Positions 45,100 to 55,330 are shown, numbered from the stretch's first letter. The stretch: DNA of 64,000 bases from Marinobacter orientalis (GCF_004792665.1 NZ_SRZX01000003.1:124001-188000), one strand, 5' to 3'. Made by a program: numbers and translations. Notes: a model not told the origin generated them from the letters alone.

Positions 45100-46833
45100 A
45101 TGGCACCAAAAAAGATCCTGCGTCGCTCTGGTCCGGAAACCACCCCGGACTGGGGTAAAAGCTTGCCGCCTCTACTCCGCCGCCTCTACGCCGCCCGTGG
45201 CGTCAGCTCGGATGAACAATTGAGCTACACCCTGAAGCATCTGGCATCACCCATGGATCTTCAGGGTATCGAGGGGGCTGTGGCACTACTGGCGGAGGCG
45301 ATTACCGGCCAGCAACGGGTTCTGATCCTGGGTGACTTCGATGCCGACGGTGCCACCAGTACGGCGGTGGCCATGCTGGGCCTGGGTATGCTGGGGCTGA
45401 ACGATATCGACTTCCGCGTGCCCAGCCGATTTTCCGATGGCTATGGCCTGACGCCCGGAATTATTCACCGGCTCCAGGAAGAAGATTCCCTGCCGGACCT
45501 GCTGGTAACTGTGGACAATGGCATTTCTGCGATTGACGGTGTCCAGGCCGCCCGGGATCTTGGCATAAAGGTGGTTGTGACCGACCATCACCTGGCGGGG
45601 GAAACCCTTCCCGATGCCGATGCTATCGTGAACCCCAATCAGCCCGGATGTCCCTTCCTGAGCAAGAACGCGGCAGGTGTGGGCGTGATGTTCTACGTGC
45701 TGACAGCTTTGCGCAAGCATCTGCGGGAACAGGGTTTACTGCCGGATCCCCAGCCCAACCTTGGCAACCTGTTGGATCTTGTCGCCCTGGGCACCGTGGC
45801 TGACGTGGTGCCGCTGGACCATAACAATCGCATCTTCGTGGAGCAGGGACTGCGCCGCATCCGCCAGGGCGAAGCCCGTCCGGGAATCCTGGCACTGCTG
45901 GAAGTGGCGGGGCGCGACCACAGCGAAATCAGCTCCACCGACCTCGGATTCGTGGTTGGCCCCCGCCTCAACGCAGCCGGGCGCCTGGATGACATGAGCG
46001 TTGGTATTGCCTGCCTGCTGGCTGACAGCCGCGATGAGGCCCTGCGCCTGGCCCGTGAGCTGGACACATTCAACCGCGAAAGGCGGACTATCGAAAAAGA
46101 CATGAAAACCCAGGCCCAGGACCTGTTGGCGTCGATGTCGCTGGATATTGAGGGCCTTCCGTGGGGCCTGGCTCTGTTCGACACTGACTGGCACCAGGGC
46201 GTGATCGGCATACTGGCCGCCCGCATCCGCGAACAGACCCACCGCCCGACCATCGCTTTTGCTCCGGACGACAACGGCGAGGACATCAAGGGCTCTGCCC
46301 GCTCCATCCCCGGACTTCATGTCCGGGACGTACTTGCGGTGGTCGACGCCCGCCATCCCGGCATGATGAAAAAATACGGCGGCCACGCTATGGCGGCCGG
46401 CATGACGCTGTCCCGAACCGATCTGGACGCTTTCAGCAAGGCCTTTGACAGGGCCGTGCGCGAGACCGTCCGGGCGGAAGACCTGGAAGCTGCCATCACC
46501 ACTGACGGCCCCCTGAGTCCGGACGAACTCCACCTGGACACCGCCACCCTGCTCAAACGGGCCGGCCCCTGGGGTCAGCATTTTCCTGAGCCACTGTTCG
46601 ACGGCAACTTCCGCGTGGTCAGCCAGCGCATTGTCGGTGAGAACCACCTGAAGCTGGTTCTCCAGCCGGAAGAGGGCGGCGCCATCATCGACGGTATCGC
46701 CTTTAATACGGGTCCGGAAGTGCCCGACTACACCAGGACCGGGGCCCGGCTGGTTTACAAGCCTGATGCCAATACCTTTCGTGGGCGTACCAACTTGCAG
46801 CTTCTGGTGGATTATCTGGAGCCTTTGGTCTGA
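45100..46833 (+). CDS. recJ: Single-stranded-DNA-specific exonuclease RecJ
   Basis: 5'-3' single-strand exonuclease in recombination and mismatch repair. It is 577 aa. DHH-family motifs include ILGDFDADGATSTAVAML, TVDNGISAIDGV, VVTDHHLAGETLPDA, and ALGTVADVVPLDHNNR. The DHHA1 domain has VVGPRLNAAGRLDDMS and KYGGHAMAAGMTLSRTD. It begins 5 nt after thrC and ends the hom-thrC-recJ run. A palindromic repeat follows after 28 nt. Confidence 0.96.
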   Translation: MAPKKILRRSGPETTPDWGKSLPPLLRRLYAARGVSSDEQLSYTLKHLASPMDLQGIEGAVALLAEAITGQQRVLILGDFDADGATSTAVAMLGLGMLGLNDIDFRVPSRFSDGYGLTPGIIHRLQEEDSLPDLLVTVDNGISAIDGVQAARDLGIKVVVTDHHLAGETLPDADAIVNPNQPGCPFLSKNAAGVGVMFYVLTALRKHLREQGLLPDPQPNLGNLLDLVALGTVADVVPLDHNNRIFVEQGLRRIRQGEARPGILALLEVAGRDHSEISSTDLGFVVGPRLNAAGRLDDMSVGIACLLADSRDEALRLARELDTFNRERRTIEKDMKTQAQDLLASMSLDIEGLPWGLALFDTDWHQGVIGILAARIREQTHRPTIAFAPDDNGEDIKGSARSIPGLHVRDVLAVVDARHPGMMKKYGGHAMAAGMTLSRTDLDAFSKAFDRAVRETVRAEDLEAAITTDGPLSPDELHLDTATLLKRAGPWGQHFPEPLFDGNFRVVSQRIVGENHLKLVLQPEEGGAIIDGIAFNTGPEVPDYTRTGARLVYKPDANTFRGRTNLQLLVDYLEPLV

Positions 46834-46861
46834 TTCTTCGGGACCTCGGCAATGGTGGGCT

Positions 46862-46952
46862 GGGCCTGGAGTGGGGGTATCTTTTCTGTGGAAAAAGAAC
46901 TCGCTTCGCTCAGACACCTTTTTCTGGCAGAAAATATACCCCCCCCAGGCCC
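46862..46952. repeat. 91-bp hairpin repeat with conserved loop (family B, copy 1)
   Basis: Outer arms GGGCCTGG...GGGGGTAT.TTTTCTG (46862-46887) and the complementary right arm (46929-46952) frame an inner stem GAAAAAG/CTTTTTC. The central 20-nt loop (46898-46917) reads AACTCGCTTCGCTCAGACAC. The inverted copy downstream of ung has the same loop with one change but different arm sequence that still pairs. It sits 28 nt after recJ and may terminate its transcript. The rest of the 354-bp recJ-prfB gap holds one further small repeat and the prfB promoter, with no gene visible. Confidence 0.75.
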
Positions 46953-46989
46953 GATCAAACCTGAGAGTTAACGCCGTATAACGTAGGTA

Positions 46990-47017
46990 CGGATTAGGCC
47001 TGAAAGGCCGTAATCCG
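46990..47017. repeat. REP-like hairpin CGGATTA...TAATCCG
   Basis: CGGATTAGGCCT (46990-47001), loop GAA, AGGCC-G-TAATCCG (47005-47017) forms a 12-bp stem with one bulged base. The CGGATTA/TAATCCG ends resemble a palindromic repeat common in Pseudomonas-type genomes. Only one copy is in the window. Confidence 0.5.
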
Positions 47018-47187
47018 ACAAAAAGCCAGAGAGCCAACGCCAAAGGCATAATTAACGAAACAAACCGAAGCCGACCAATGCATGCACCCAACTAAAAACC
47101 CACCGGCTGATTTAGAAACAGATTTCCGGTAGAATCTCGCGTCTGATTTTTGATCGCATCCATTTTCCGAGAGTGAGTAAGGATTTC

Positions 47188-48283
47188 ATGGAAATCAATC
47201 CCATTGTTACGAAGATAAAAGACCTTCGTGAGCGCACTGAAGCGCTCAGGGGGTATCTTTGACTACGATCAGCGTAGTGAGAGACTGACCGAAGTAGAAC
47301 GCGAGCTGGAAGTACCCTCGGTATGGGAAGACCCTGACCGGGCCCAGGCGCTGGGCAAGGAGCGGTCCGATCTTGAGTTGATTGTACGTACCATCGACAA
47401 CCTCACCACCGGCCTGGACGATGCCGAAGGGCTGCTGGAAATTGCGGCTGAGGAAGAGGATGAAGGTACGGTTGCAGAGATTGAGGCCGACCTGGAAAGT
47501 CTCGACAAAGAACTTGAAAAACTCGAGTTCCGCCGTATGTTCTCGGGCGAGATGGACGCCAATAACGCCTACCTGGACATCCAGGCCGGCTCCGGCGGTA
47601 CTGAGGCCCAGGACTGGGCGAATATGCTGCTGCGCATGTACCTGCGCTGGGCCGAGCACCGTGGGTTCAAGGCCGAGATCGTCGAGTTGCAGGAAGGCGA
47701 TGTGGCGGGTATCAAAAGTGCCACCGTCCACATCCAGGGTGAGTATGCCTTCGGCTGGTTGCGTACGGAAACCGGGGTTCACCGGCTGGTGCGCAAATCG
47801 CCGTTTGATTCCGGCAACCGTCGCCACACCTCATTCTCGTCGGTGTTTGTATCGCCGGAAGTGGATGACAGCTTCGAAATCGAGATTGACCCGTCTGATC
47901 TGCGGGTGGATGTTTACCGCGCCTCGGGCGCTGGTGGCCAGCACGTTAACCGGACCGAGTCCGCAGTGCGTCTGACCCATAATCCCACCGGTATTGTTGT
48001 GGCCTGTCAGGCTGGTCGAAGCCAGCACCAGAACAAGGATCAGGCCATGAAACAGCTCAAGGCCAAGCTGTTCGAGCGTGAGATGCAGGAGCGTAACGCC
48101 GAGAAGCAGAGGGCAGAAGACGCCAAGGCCGACATTGGCTGGGGCAGTCAGATTCGGTCCTATGTCCTGGATGACGGCCGGATCAAGGATCTTCGCACCA
48201 GGGTGGAAACCAGCAATATCCAGGCGGTACTGGATGGTGATATCGACAAGTTTATCGAAGCCAGCCTGAAGATGGCGCTGTGA
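47188..48283 (+). CDS. prfB: Peptide chain release factor 2 (with +1 programmed frameshift)
   Basis: Recognises UGA and UAA. The 24 codons from ATG 47188 end in the in-frame TGA at 47260-47262. A +1 slip at CTT joins them to the frame running 47261-48283, giving 364 aa (E. coli 365). The Shine-Dalgarno-like stimulator AGGGGG precedes TATCTTTGAC. Downstream are the stop-recognition SPF in [14 protein letters not shown] and the catalytic GGQ in [19 protein letters not shown] lies 5 nt upstream of the ATG. Next is lysS after 54 nt, as in most gammaproteobacteria. Confidence 0.97.
47248..47263 (+). promoter_or_regulatory. prfB +1 programmed frameshift site
   Basis: AGGGGGTATCTTTGAC: the internal Shine-Dalgarno AGGGGG, then the slippery CTT (47257-47259), then the poorly terminating TGA-C (47260-47263). 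When RF2 is scarce, ribosomes shift +1 and make more RF2. Sequence is essentially identical to the E. coli element. Confidence 0.97.
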
Positions 48284-48337
48284 CCGTCGCCTTCGCCATG
48301 CTGACCCGGACCATTCCCGATTTTTTTGTGAGCCAAC

Positions 48338-49870
48338 ATGACTGACCACACACAGAATGCACACCCAGAGGACAACAAGCTGATTGCCGAGCGCCGCGCC
48401 AAACTGGCCGAGATGCGCGAGCAGGGCAACGCTTTTCCCAACGACTTCCGTCGCGATGCTACCGCTGCCGAGCTTCAGGCCAAATACGGCGACAAGAGCA
48501 AGGAAGAACTGGCGGAGATGGGTGTCCGGGTGGCCATTGCCGGCCGCATGATGCTGGATCGCAAGGCGTTCAAAGTGGTCCAGGACATGACCGGGCGCAT
48601 CCAGATCTATGCCTCAAAAGATGTCCAGAAAGACACCAGACACTGGGATCTGGGTGACATCGTGGGCGTGCGTGGCATCCTGTGCAAATCCGGCAAAGGC
48701 GATCTGTACGTGAGCATGGATGAGTATGTGTTGCTCACCAAGTCCCTGCGGCCACTGCCCGAGAAGCACAAGGGTCTGACCGACACGGAGGCGCGTTATC
48801 GCCATCGTTACGTCGATCTTATGGTGAATGAAGACAGCCGCCGGGTGTTCTACGCCCGCTCGAAAATCATCAGTGTCATGCGTCAGTACTTCACCGACCG
48901 GGACTTCATGGAGGTGGAAACCCCGATGCTGCAGGTGATCCCCGGTGGTGCCACGGCGCGCCCGTTCGTGACCCATCACAACGCCCTGGGCATCGACATG
49001 TACCTGCGCATCGCCCCGGAACTCTTTCTCAAGCGTCTGGTGGTGGGTGGTTTCGAGCGGGTGTTCGAGATCAACCGTAACTTCCGCAATGAAGGGCTGT
49101 CTACCCGCCACAATCCGGAATTCACCATGGTTGAGTTCTATCAGGCCTACGCCGACCACAATGACCTGATGGACCTGACCGAAGACATGATCCGCACCAT
49201 CACCGAGAAGGTGTTGGGAACCACGACCGTGGTGAATACCCGCATGCTGGCGAACGGTGAGCAGGAAACCGTTGAATACGATTTCGGCAAGCCGTTCGAG
49301 CGCCTGACCGTGGTGGATGCCATCCTGCGCCATAATCCCGACATCAAGGCCGAACAGCTGGCCGATGAAGCCGGGGCCCGCGGGTTGGCCAAGGAGCTCG
49401 GCATTTACATCAAGAATGGCTGGGGACTTGGCAAGGTCCAGATCGAGATTTTCGAGGCAACCGCCGAGCACCGCCTGATGCAGCCGATCTTTATTACCGA
49501 TTATCCGAAAGAAGTGTCCCCGCTGGCCCGCTGCAAGGACAACGATCCGTTTGTTACCGAGCGCTTCGAATTTTTTGTCGGCGGCCGCGAAATTGCCAAC
49601 GGCTTTTCGGAGCTCAACGACGCCGAAGACCAGGCCGAACGCTTCCAGGAGCAGGTGGCGGAAAAGGACGCCGGCGACGACGAGGCCATGTTCTACGACG
49701 AAGACTTTATCATGGCACTGGAGTATGGCCTGCCGCCAACGGCTGGCGAAGGCATCGGCATCGACCGCCTGGCCATGTTGCTGACCGATTCCGCATCCAT
49801 TCGCGACGTTATCCTGTTCCCCGCCATGCGTCCGGAACAGAAAGCCGAAATGAAGAAAGACGAGGGCTGA
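48338..49870 (+). CDS. lysS: Lysyl-tRNA synthetase (class II)
   Basis: Charges tRNA(Lys). The protein is 510 aa. The N-terminal OB-fold anticodon-binding domain contains [20 protein letters not shown]. The class II catalytic core has motif 1 near [20 protein letters not shown], motif 2 [20 protein letters not shown], and motif 3 [20 protein letters not shown]. The gene order prfB-lysS is typical. A 564-codon antisense frame here is a shadow. Confidence 0.97.
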   Translation: MTDHTQNAHPEDNKLIAERRAKLAEMREQGNAFPNDFRRDATAAELQAKYGDKSKEELAEMGVRVAIAGRMMLDRKAFKVVQDMTGRIQIYASKDVQKDTRHWDLGDIVGVRGILCKSGKGDLYVSMDEYVLLTKSLRPLPEKHKGLTDTEARYRHRYVDLMVNEDSRRVFYARSKIISVMRQYFTDRDFMEVETPMLQVIPGGATARPFVTHHNALGIDMYLRIAPELFLKRLVVGGFERVFEINRNFRNEGLSTRHNPEFTMVEFYQAYADHNDLMDLTEDMIRTITEKVLGTTTVVNTRMLANGEQETVEYDFGKPFERLTVVDAILRHNPDIKAEQLADEAGARGLAKELGIYIKNGWGLGKVQIEIFEATAEHRLMQPIFITDYPKEVSPLARCKDNDPFVTERFEFFVGGREIANGFSELNDAEDQAERFQEQVAEKDAGDDEAMFYDEDFIMALEYGLPPTAGEGIGIDRLAMLLTDSASIRDVILFPAMRPEQKAEMKKDEG

Positions 49871-49873
49871 GCC

Positions 49874-50620
49874 ATGCATCCGGTGGAGATGCTGGCCAGC
49901 CAGCTCAAAGCCGGGCGGGGCTGGCGCGAGCACCTTGGCAACGAATTCAGCCAGCCCTACATGCAGCGGTTGGCTGACTTTCTGGTGGCGGAGCAGCAGG
50001 CCGGAAAAACCATCTTCCCCCCCAGCCACCTCTGGTTCAATTCCCTGAACAGCACCCCGCTGAACCAGGTCCGTGTAGTCATCCTCGGCCAGGACCCCTA
50101 CCACGGTCCCGGCCAGGCCCACGGCCTGTGTTTCTCCGTGCGCCCTCATGTAGCCGTCCCGCCATCCCTGATCAACATCTTCAAGGAAATCCGCGACGAC
50201 CTCGGCATCCAGCCACCAGACCACGGCTGCCTCCAACCCTGGGCCGAACGCGGCGTGCTGTTGCTCAACAGCGTCCTCACCGTCGTCCAGGGCCAGGCCG
50301 GCGCCCACCGCGGCAAAGGCTGGGAAACCTTCACCGACCGGGTCATCGAAACCATCAACCGGGAGCGGCAGGGTGTGGTGTTTCTACTCTGGGGAAGTTA
50401 CGCAAAAAAGAAGTGCCAGCACATCGACCGCAGCAAACACCTGATACTGGACGGCCCGCACCCGTCCCCGTTAAGCGCCTACCGCGGCTTCTTCGGCTGC
50501 CGGCACTTCTCCCGGGCCAACGAGTGGTTACAACAAAACGGTCTACCGACCGTTGATTGGTCTTTACCAAACAAATCAGAGTTACTGGAACAATACGGGA
50601 AAAGTCAGCCCAGCTCTTGA
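49874..50620 (+). CDS. ung: Uracil-DNA glycosylase
   Basis: Removes uracil from DNA. It is 248 aa (E. coli 229). The catalytic water-activating Asp is in [20 protein letters not shown]. The minor-groove loop is [21 protein letters not shown], shown here as [11 protein letters not shown] and CRHFSRAN. It starts 3 nt after lysS and is probably co-transcribed. A family B hairpin repeat follows after 39 nt. Confidence 0.96.
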   Translation: MHPVEMLASQLKAGRGWREHLGNEFSQPYMQRLADFLVAEQQAGKTIFPPSHLWFNSLNSTPLNQVRVVILGQDPYHGPGQAHGLCFSVRPHVAVPPSLINIFKEIRDDLGIQPPDHGCLQPWAERGVLLLNSVLTVVQGQAGAHRGKGWETFTDRVIETINRERQGVVFLLWGSYAKKKCQHIDRSKHLILDGPHPSPLSAYRGFFGCRHFSRANEWLQQNGLPTVDWSLPNKSELLEQYGKSQPSS

Positions 50621-50659
50621 AGGAACCGCAAAGGGCGGCGGCCTGCAACGGGTATAATC

Positions 50660-50749
50660 GGCCGGAGGTGGGGGTATTTTCTCTGACAGGAAAAGGTGTC
50701 TGAGCGCAGCGAGTTCTTTTCCCGAAGAAAAATACCTCCACCTCCGGCC
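50660..50749. repeat. 90-bp hairpin repeat with conserved loop (family B, copy 2)
   Basis: Left arm GGCCGGAGGTGGGGGTATTT (50660-50679) pairs with the right arm ending at 50749 over at least 21 positions with one mismatch; an inner stem GGAAAAG/CTTTTCC follows. On the minus strand the 20-nt loop (50696-50715) reads AACTCGCTGCGCTCAGACAC, one base different from copy 1 at 46898-46917. It lies between the convergent genes ung and the HDOD gene, as expected for a two-way terminator. Confidence 0.75.
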
Positions 50750-50779
50750 AGCCACCCGAATTACGAGGCCAGGAAGGAG

Positions 50780-51613
50780 CTATTTAAGAAGCGCCATAGC
50801 CGCTTCCATCTGCGCATTCAGGTCCTCTTCCTCATTCATGTCCACCTCCGGATCCAGCCCCAGCCGATCAAACGCCGAAATCGTCTTCCAGTCCACCTCT
50901 GTCCAGGGATGATCCGTACCCGCAATCAACTGCAGATTCGCCACCAATACCAGATCCGCATAGTCGGCAGCAGGCACCTCACGGTGCAGATTTGCGTATT
51001 CCAGAGGCACATTCTGCAACTCCTTCGGGAACTCCCACTTCTGCAGAATCATCGCCCCGATGCGTGGATGGATCTCATCAATCACATTATCCAGCATGAT
51101 ACTGCTGATCTGGATATCACGGTCTTCCACATAACGCAGAATCGGCAGCACTCCGATACGATGCACCAGCCCGGCCAGTGTAGCCTGATCCGGCTTCAGT
51201 CTGGTGTAATGCTGCGCCAGCACATGGCACACACCCGCCACCTCGGTGCTTTTCTGCCAGGTGGCACGCAGGCGTTTGTCAATCATGTCGGATGTGGCCT
51301 GGAACATCTGCTCCATGGCCAGGCCCATCGCCAGATTGCTGGTGTAAGCCATTCCAAGGCGGCTGACTGCCATGTTCAGGTTTTCAATGGCGCGGCTGCC
51401 ACGGAAAAGCGGGCTGTTGCAAACCCGGATGATACGCGCAGAAAGCGCGGTGTCATTACTGATGACCTTTACCAGATCCATAATCGCTGAATCCTCATTT
51501 TCAGCAATTTCCCGTACCTGCAACGCAACTTCCGGAAGCGTCGGGAGTACAAGTTTGTCGTTTTCAATGGCATCAGTGAGATCGGTTTTTATGGTTTCGA
51601 CAATGTTCGACAT
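50780..51613 (-). CDS. HDOD-domain protein
   Basis: A 277-aa single-domain signalling protein of the HDOD family (HD-related output domain without the full set of catalytic HD residues). The core is VLPTLPEVALQVREIAENED, VISNDTALSARIIRVCNSPL, then LVHRIGVLPILRYVEDRD and EIHPRIGAMILQKWEFPKEL. Such proteins act in stress and motility signalling, with no defined activity. It is monocistronic-looking, 117 bp downstream of ygfZ on the same strand. Confidence 0.9.
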   Translation of the reverse strand: MSNIVETIKTDLTDAIENDKLVLPTLPEVALQVREIAENEDSAIMDLVKVISNDTALSARIIRVCNSPLFRGSRAIENLNMAVSRLGMAYTSNLAMGLAMEQMFQATSDMIDKRLRATWQKSTEVAGVCHVLAQHYTRLKPDQATLAGLVHRIGVLPILRYVEDRDIQISSIMLDNVIDEIHPRIGAMILQKWEFPKELQNVPLEYANLHREVPAADYADLVLVANLQLIAGTDHPWTEVDWKTISAFDRLGLDPEVDMNEEEDLNAQMEAAMALLK

Positions 51614-51730
51614 GGTCAGCTGTGGTCCGCCTGTTGAGTGTTATCTGGCCGGCAGGAGAGTCCGGAAAGGCCAAATTGTTCAGGTATATTAGGTACTTTA
51701 TAGCAAACTTTCCGGGTCCTTCCTGTCAAC

Positions 51731-52729
51731 TTATGTATCAGACGTCCCTGTTTGTTCACGTTCCGAAACCGAATAGGGTAGCGGGCGCAGGGAAAGGGAG
51801 TTGTCCGGGGCACTCTCCGGGGCAAGGCTGAGCTCCGCCGCATCGTGCCGGACCACCGCAAGAATTTCGGCAGTGCCATCAGGCAGAACCACGGAATTGA
51901 TCACGGTACCCACAGCGCGGTCACCATTTACAATAGCTTCTCCGGGAGCCGGTGGGTTTTCGGTCCGGCCGGCTGAATACCGGAAAAGACTTTTTTTCAG
52001 TTGCCCCAGAAAATGCATTCGGGCAATGACTTCCTGCCCGGTGTAGCAACCCTTTTTAAAGTGAATCCCCCCTACGTGCTGCCAGTTCAGCATTTGCGGC
52101 ACAAAGCCTTCTTTTGTGGCCGGGGTGAGCACAGCCACTCCGGCCGCAATCTCGGAAGCATACCAGTCCGCCAGGGTTGCCTCCTGAATGTTACTGAGTG
52201 CGCGCTGAATCGACTCGTCCAGAACCCCGGTCTGCCAGAGTTCATAGCGGGCCACACCTTCCCCGGTGTTCATTGTGCGTATCAGGTGCCCCCCCTGGAT
52301 GACGACCGAATCGCCCGCTGCTGCCAGTCTGTCGGTGGCATCAGTCAGCAATTGTTCTGCCGTGGACGCTCCTATCAACCCGATTATCCTGGCGTCCGGT
52401 TCCACCTCCATGGACGCGCCACGAAAAAGCATCAGGTATTTGCGCAGATGGCCAAGGGTGTCGTCTGCAAGTTCCCTGGGCAGCTCCATCAGCACGTCTT
52501 CACCATCCCTGACGAGTCTGGTCAGACAATAGGCGCGACCTTTCGGGGTGCAGGCTGCAGCCCTGGGGGAGTGGGCCGGGATGACATCATCAATCTGCTG
52601 ACTGAATTGCCCCTGCAGGAACTTGTCAGTCCCCGGGCCGGCTATTCGCACAATTATCCGGTCGGGCAGGGTAATGCGGGACGGATGAAGCAGTGGATGG
52701 TTGGCAGCCGGATTTTCGATGTCTGACAT
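51731..52729 (-). CDS. ygfZ: YgfZ/GcvT-family Fe-S maintenance protein
   Basis: Folate-binding protein that helps assemble or repair Fe-S clusters, for example in MiaB. It is 332 aa (E. coli 326). The hallmark loop with the conserved cysteine is KKGCYTGQEVIARMH. The N-terminus is MSDIENPAANHPLLHPSRIT. I chose ATG 52729 over a longer reading to 52921, which lies within the ygfX gene. It begins 14 nt after ygfX; order nadB-sdhE-ygfX-ygfZ is as in Pseudomonas. Confidence 0.92.
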   Translation of the reverse strand: MSDIENPAANHPLLHPSRITLPDRIIVRIAGPGTDKFLQGQFSQQIDDVIPAHSPRAAACTPKGRAYCLTRLVRDGEDVLMELPRELADDTLGHLRKYLMLFRGASMEVEPDARIIGLIGASTAEQLLTDATDRLAAAGDSVVIQGGHLIRTMNTGEGVARYELWQTGVLDESIQRALSNIQEATLADWYASEIAAGVAVLTPATKEGFVPQMLNWQHVGGIHFKKGCYTGQEVIARMHFLGQLKKSLFRYSAGRTENPPAPGEAIVNGDRAVGTVINSVVLPDGTAEILAVVRHDAAELSLAPESAPDNSLSLRPLPYSVSEREQTGTSDT

Positions 52730-52743
52730 GGAGCGCTCCAGAA

Positions 52744-53244
52744 TCAGTGGATTTCCTGAACATTGGATGGTTGCTGGTCGCCGGCCTCGCTGGCACGGGG
52801 ACCTGGTCCCAGGCGAAGCCAGACCCGCAATTGCCGGAATGCTTCCGGTGAGGTGTTGGAGAGCCCCGGCGAGAACGCAACCAGAACAACAGGATATCGG
52901 CGATATATGGAGCCGTTGCATCGCAGTTTCAAGATCGCGAACCTGGCGCTCATGCGGCTTTCATCAGCGGGCACTACGGCAACGTCCGCACCGGAGCGGA
53001 GGCGAGCGTACAGATGCCGGTTCTCAATCCTTAGCCCGACGACGGCGTCCGGACCCGCCAGCAAACCGCCGCGACGATACTGGAAGATGGCCCCGCAAAG
53101 AGTGACGGCAACGAGAGTCACCAGGACCAGACCATGATCGCTGGCGATAAGCGCCACCAGCGCCGTCAGCAACAACCAGGGCAGTGCGCACAGAAACGCC
53201 ACCGGGTGCGATGGCGAAATCCTCAGGTCAATCCGGCTGGACAC
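52744..53244 (-). CDS. ygfX: YgfX-like membrane protein
   Basis: A 166-aa protein with two adjacent N-terminal transmembrane segments ([36 protein letters not shown]) and a short cytoplasmic domain ending in [10 protein letters not shown]. Size, topology and position next to sdhE fit YgfX (CptA), described in E. coli as the toxin partner of YgfY but disputed. The start is GTG at 53244, overlapping the sdhE end by 17 bp. Sequence conservation in this family is low, so the call leans on context. Confidence 0.78.
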   Translation of the reverse strand: MSSRIDLRISPSHPVAFLCALPWLLLTALVALIASDHGLVLVTLVAVTLCGAIFQYRRGGLLAGPDAVVGLRIENRHLYARLRSGADVAVVPADESRMSARFAILKLRCNGSIYRRYPVVLVAFSPGLSNTSPEAFRQLRVWLRLGPGPRASEAGDQQPSNVQEIH

Positions 53245-53482
53245 GTTTCAGCATGATATCGACGATGCGTTGCAGATCGGGGTCTTGCGGACGGCTGCGC
53301 TGCATGAACCACTCAAACAAGTCGCTGTCTTCGCAGGTGATCAGTTTCCGGTAGCGGGCCTGGTCTTCTGCCGGCAAATCCCGGTAGGCCTCTTCCAGGA
53401 ACGGGATCAGTAATACGTCCAGCTCAAGCATGCCGCGACGGCTGTGCCACCACAGGCGGTTAAACTCGGTGTTATCAGACAT
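53228..53482 (-). CDS. sdhE: FAD assembly factor SdhE
   Basis: Promotes covalent attachment of FAD to succinate dehydrogenase. It is 84 aa. The family RGxxE motif is in [16 protein letters not shown], with [13 protein letters not shown] following. It overlaps ygfX by 17 bp and lies 44 nt downstream of nadB. Confidence 0.95.
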   Translation of the reverse strand: MSDNTEFNRLWWHSRRGMLELDVLLIPFLEEAYRDLPAEDQARYRKLITCEDSDLFEWFMQRSRPQDPDLQRIVDIMLKRVQPD

Positions 53483-53526
53483 GAATACTCTCAGTTGCCC
53501 AGTGGGATCGGTGTGAACCGCCCCGG

Positions 53527-55152
53527 TCAGGGGGCGGGTCGTCTATAGGTTGTCGGAACCAGTACGGTATCTTTTGCTTCGGCGAGCAGTCCCGGGAAAT
53601 CCAGTGTGTAGTGGAGACCACGGCTTTCCCTGCGCTGCAGGGCAGAGCAGATAATCAGGTCGGCAACGGTAACCAGATTCCGCAGTTCCAGCAGGTCGTT
53701 GGACACCCGGTAGTTGCTGTAGAACTCGCCAATTTCGCGCTCCAGCAGATCAATACGGTGTTTGGCTCTCTGCAGACGTTTGGTAGTGCGAACAATACCT
53801 ACATAATCCCACATGAAATGCCGGAGCTCGTCCCAGTTGTGGGAGATTACCACGTCCTCATCGGAATCCCGCACCTGACTTTCATCCCAGTCAGGTGCCT
53901 GTGGCGGGGCCGGGATGTCCGATTCACGCCGCGCGATATCGGCCGCGGCGGCCCGGCCATAGACCAGGCACTCCAGCAGGGAGTTGCTGGCCATGCGATT
54001 GGCGCCATGGAGGCCGGTAAACGCAGCCTCGCCTACAACATAAAGCTGGTTGATGTCGGTGCGTGCCCGTTCATCGCTGAGCACGCCACCACAGGTGTAG
54101 TGCGCCGCAGGCACCACCGGAATGGGTTCGCTGGTGATATCGATGCCAAAGGTCAGGCATTTCTCGTAGATGGTGGGAAAATGATGCCTGACGAAATCGG
54201 CCGGCTTGTGACTGATGTCCAGGTATAGATGATCCGCACCCAGGCGTTTCATCTCATGGTCAATGGCGCGGGCAACGATGTCCCTGGGAGCCAGTTCGCC
54301 CCGCTCATCGAATCTGTCCATAAACCGCGTGCCATCCGGAAGCAACAGCGTGCCCCCTTCGCCCCGAACCGCCTCGGTGATCAGGAACGACTTGGCATGT
54401 GGGTGATACAGGCAGGTGGGATGGAACTGGTTGAACTCCATGTTGCCTACCCGGCAACCTGCCCGCCACGCCATGGCGATGCCGTCCCCGGATGCGCCGT
54501 CGGGATTGGTGGTGTAGCGGTAGGCCTTGCTGGCGCCACCGGTCGCAATAATGGTGAAGCGCGCGCGGAATAATTCCACATGGTTGTCTTCGAGGTTGAG
54601 GATATAAGCGCCTACACAGGCATTGCCCGGCAGCGACAGCTTGCGGTTGGTAATCAGGTCAACCGCAACCCGACCCGACATCAGGGCAATATTCGTGCGC
54701 GCCTGGGCTTGCGACGTCAGGGTTGTGGAAACCGCATGGCCGGTGGCATCGGCGGCGTGGATAATGCGCCGGTGACTGTGTCCACCTTCCCGTGTCAGAT
54801 GGTAGTGTGACTCATCATCACGGGTAAAGGTGACGCCGCTGTCAATCAGCCAGTCAATGCTCTCGCGGCCATGCTCCACGGTGAACCGGACGGCGTCCTC
54901 GTGGCAGAGGCCACCACCTGCGCTCAGGGTGTCGCTGATGTGGTTTTCAAGGGAGTCATCGTCGTCCAGTACCGCTGCGATGCCGCCCTGAGCCCACAGT
55001 GTTGCGCCGCTGCTGATGTCAGCCTTGCTGACCACAGCAACCTGAAGGTGTTCAGGCAGATTGAGGGCAACAGTCAGACCGGCTGCGCCGCTGCCGATTA
55101 TCAGAACATCGAATTCGTAGGATTGTGGCATCGGGTTGTTATCGCAGGCCAT
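53527..55152 (-). CDS. nadB: L-aspartate oxidase
   Basis: FAD enzyme that oxidises L-aspartate to iminoaspartate, the first step of NAD synthesis. It is 541 aa. The FAD motif is [17 protein letters not shown], followed by [16 protein letters not shown] and the active-site region [18 protein letters not shown]. The C-terminal substrate segment is [21 protein letters not shown] used ATG 55152; M8 (55131) is an equally possible start, since neither has a clear Shine-Dalgarno. It is divergent from algU, the Pseudomonas arrangement. Confidence 0.95.
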   Translation of the reverse strand: MACDNNPMPQSYEFDVLIIGSGAAGLTVALNLPEHLQVAVVSKADISSGATLWAQGGIAAVLDDDDSLENHISDTLSAGGGLCHEDAVRFTVEHGRESIDWLIDSGVTFTRDDESHYHLTREGGHSHRRIIHAADATGHAVSTTLTSQAQARTNIALMSGRVAVDLITNRKLSLPGNACVGAYILNLEDNHVELFRARFTIIATGGASKAYRYTTNPDGASGDGIAMAWRAGCRVGNMEFNQFHPTCLYHPHAKSFLITEAVRGEGGTLLLPDGTRFMDRFDERGELAPRDIVARAIDHEMKRLGADHLYLDISHKPADFVRHHFPTIYEKCLTFGIDITSEPIPVVPAAHYTCGGVLSDERARTDINQLYVVGEAAFTGLHGANRMASNSLLECLVYGRAAAADIARRESDIPAPPQAPDWDESQVRDSDEDVVISHNWDELRHFMWDYVGIVRTTKRLQRAKHRIDLLEREIGEFYSNYRVSNDLLELRNLVTVADLIICSALQRRESRGLHYTLDFPGLLAEAKDTVLVPTTYRRPAP

Positions 55153-55168
55153 AATGTGGAAGTGTATT

Positions 55169-55196
55169 GAACTAAACTTTGTGCCTGCTGTCTATT
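55169..55196 (+). promoter_or_regulatory. Sigma-E/AlgU-type promoter
   Basis: GAACTA (55169-55174), 16-nt spacer, TCTATT (55191-55196) matches the AlgU/RpoE consensus (GAACTT-N16/17-TCTGA). It lies about 135 nt before the algU start I prefer, in the nadB-algU divergent gap. It suggests that algU activates its own operon, as in Pseudomonas. Confidence 0.7.
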
Positions 55197-55330
55197 TGGC
55201 CTGACGGGGTGCACCCATTGAAGCGGGAGCACCAGGGTCTCATCGGACACCGGACAGCAGCATGAATCCACCGAAGTATAGGCAAGCTGACCGAATGGTC
55301 GCTCTCTATGGGAACTCCGGCACTCCGTCC

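Noticed and set aside
43421..45109. 562-codon open frame on the minus strand opposite hom and thrC
   Set aside because: It is a shadow of the GC-rich codon pattern of thrC. No recognisable protein family, and the plus-strand gene is certain.
48614..50308. 564-codon open frame on the minus strand opposite lysS and ung
   Set aside because: Shadow frame; low-complexity His/Val/Gly-rich translation and both plus-strand genes are certain.
51662..51715. 8-bp inverted repeat CCGGAAAG...CTTTCCGG upstream of the HDOD gene as an operator
   Set aside because: The arms are 38 nt apart with no supporting second copy or known consensus; chance is as likely.
52730..52921. N-terminal extension of ygfZ to 52921
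   Set aside because: It lies within ygfX in another frame and adds 64 non-conserved residues. ATG 52729 gives the normal family length.
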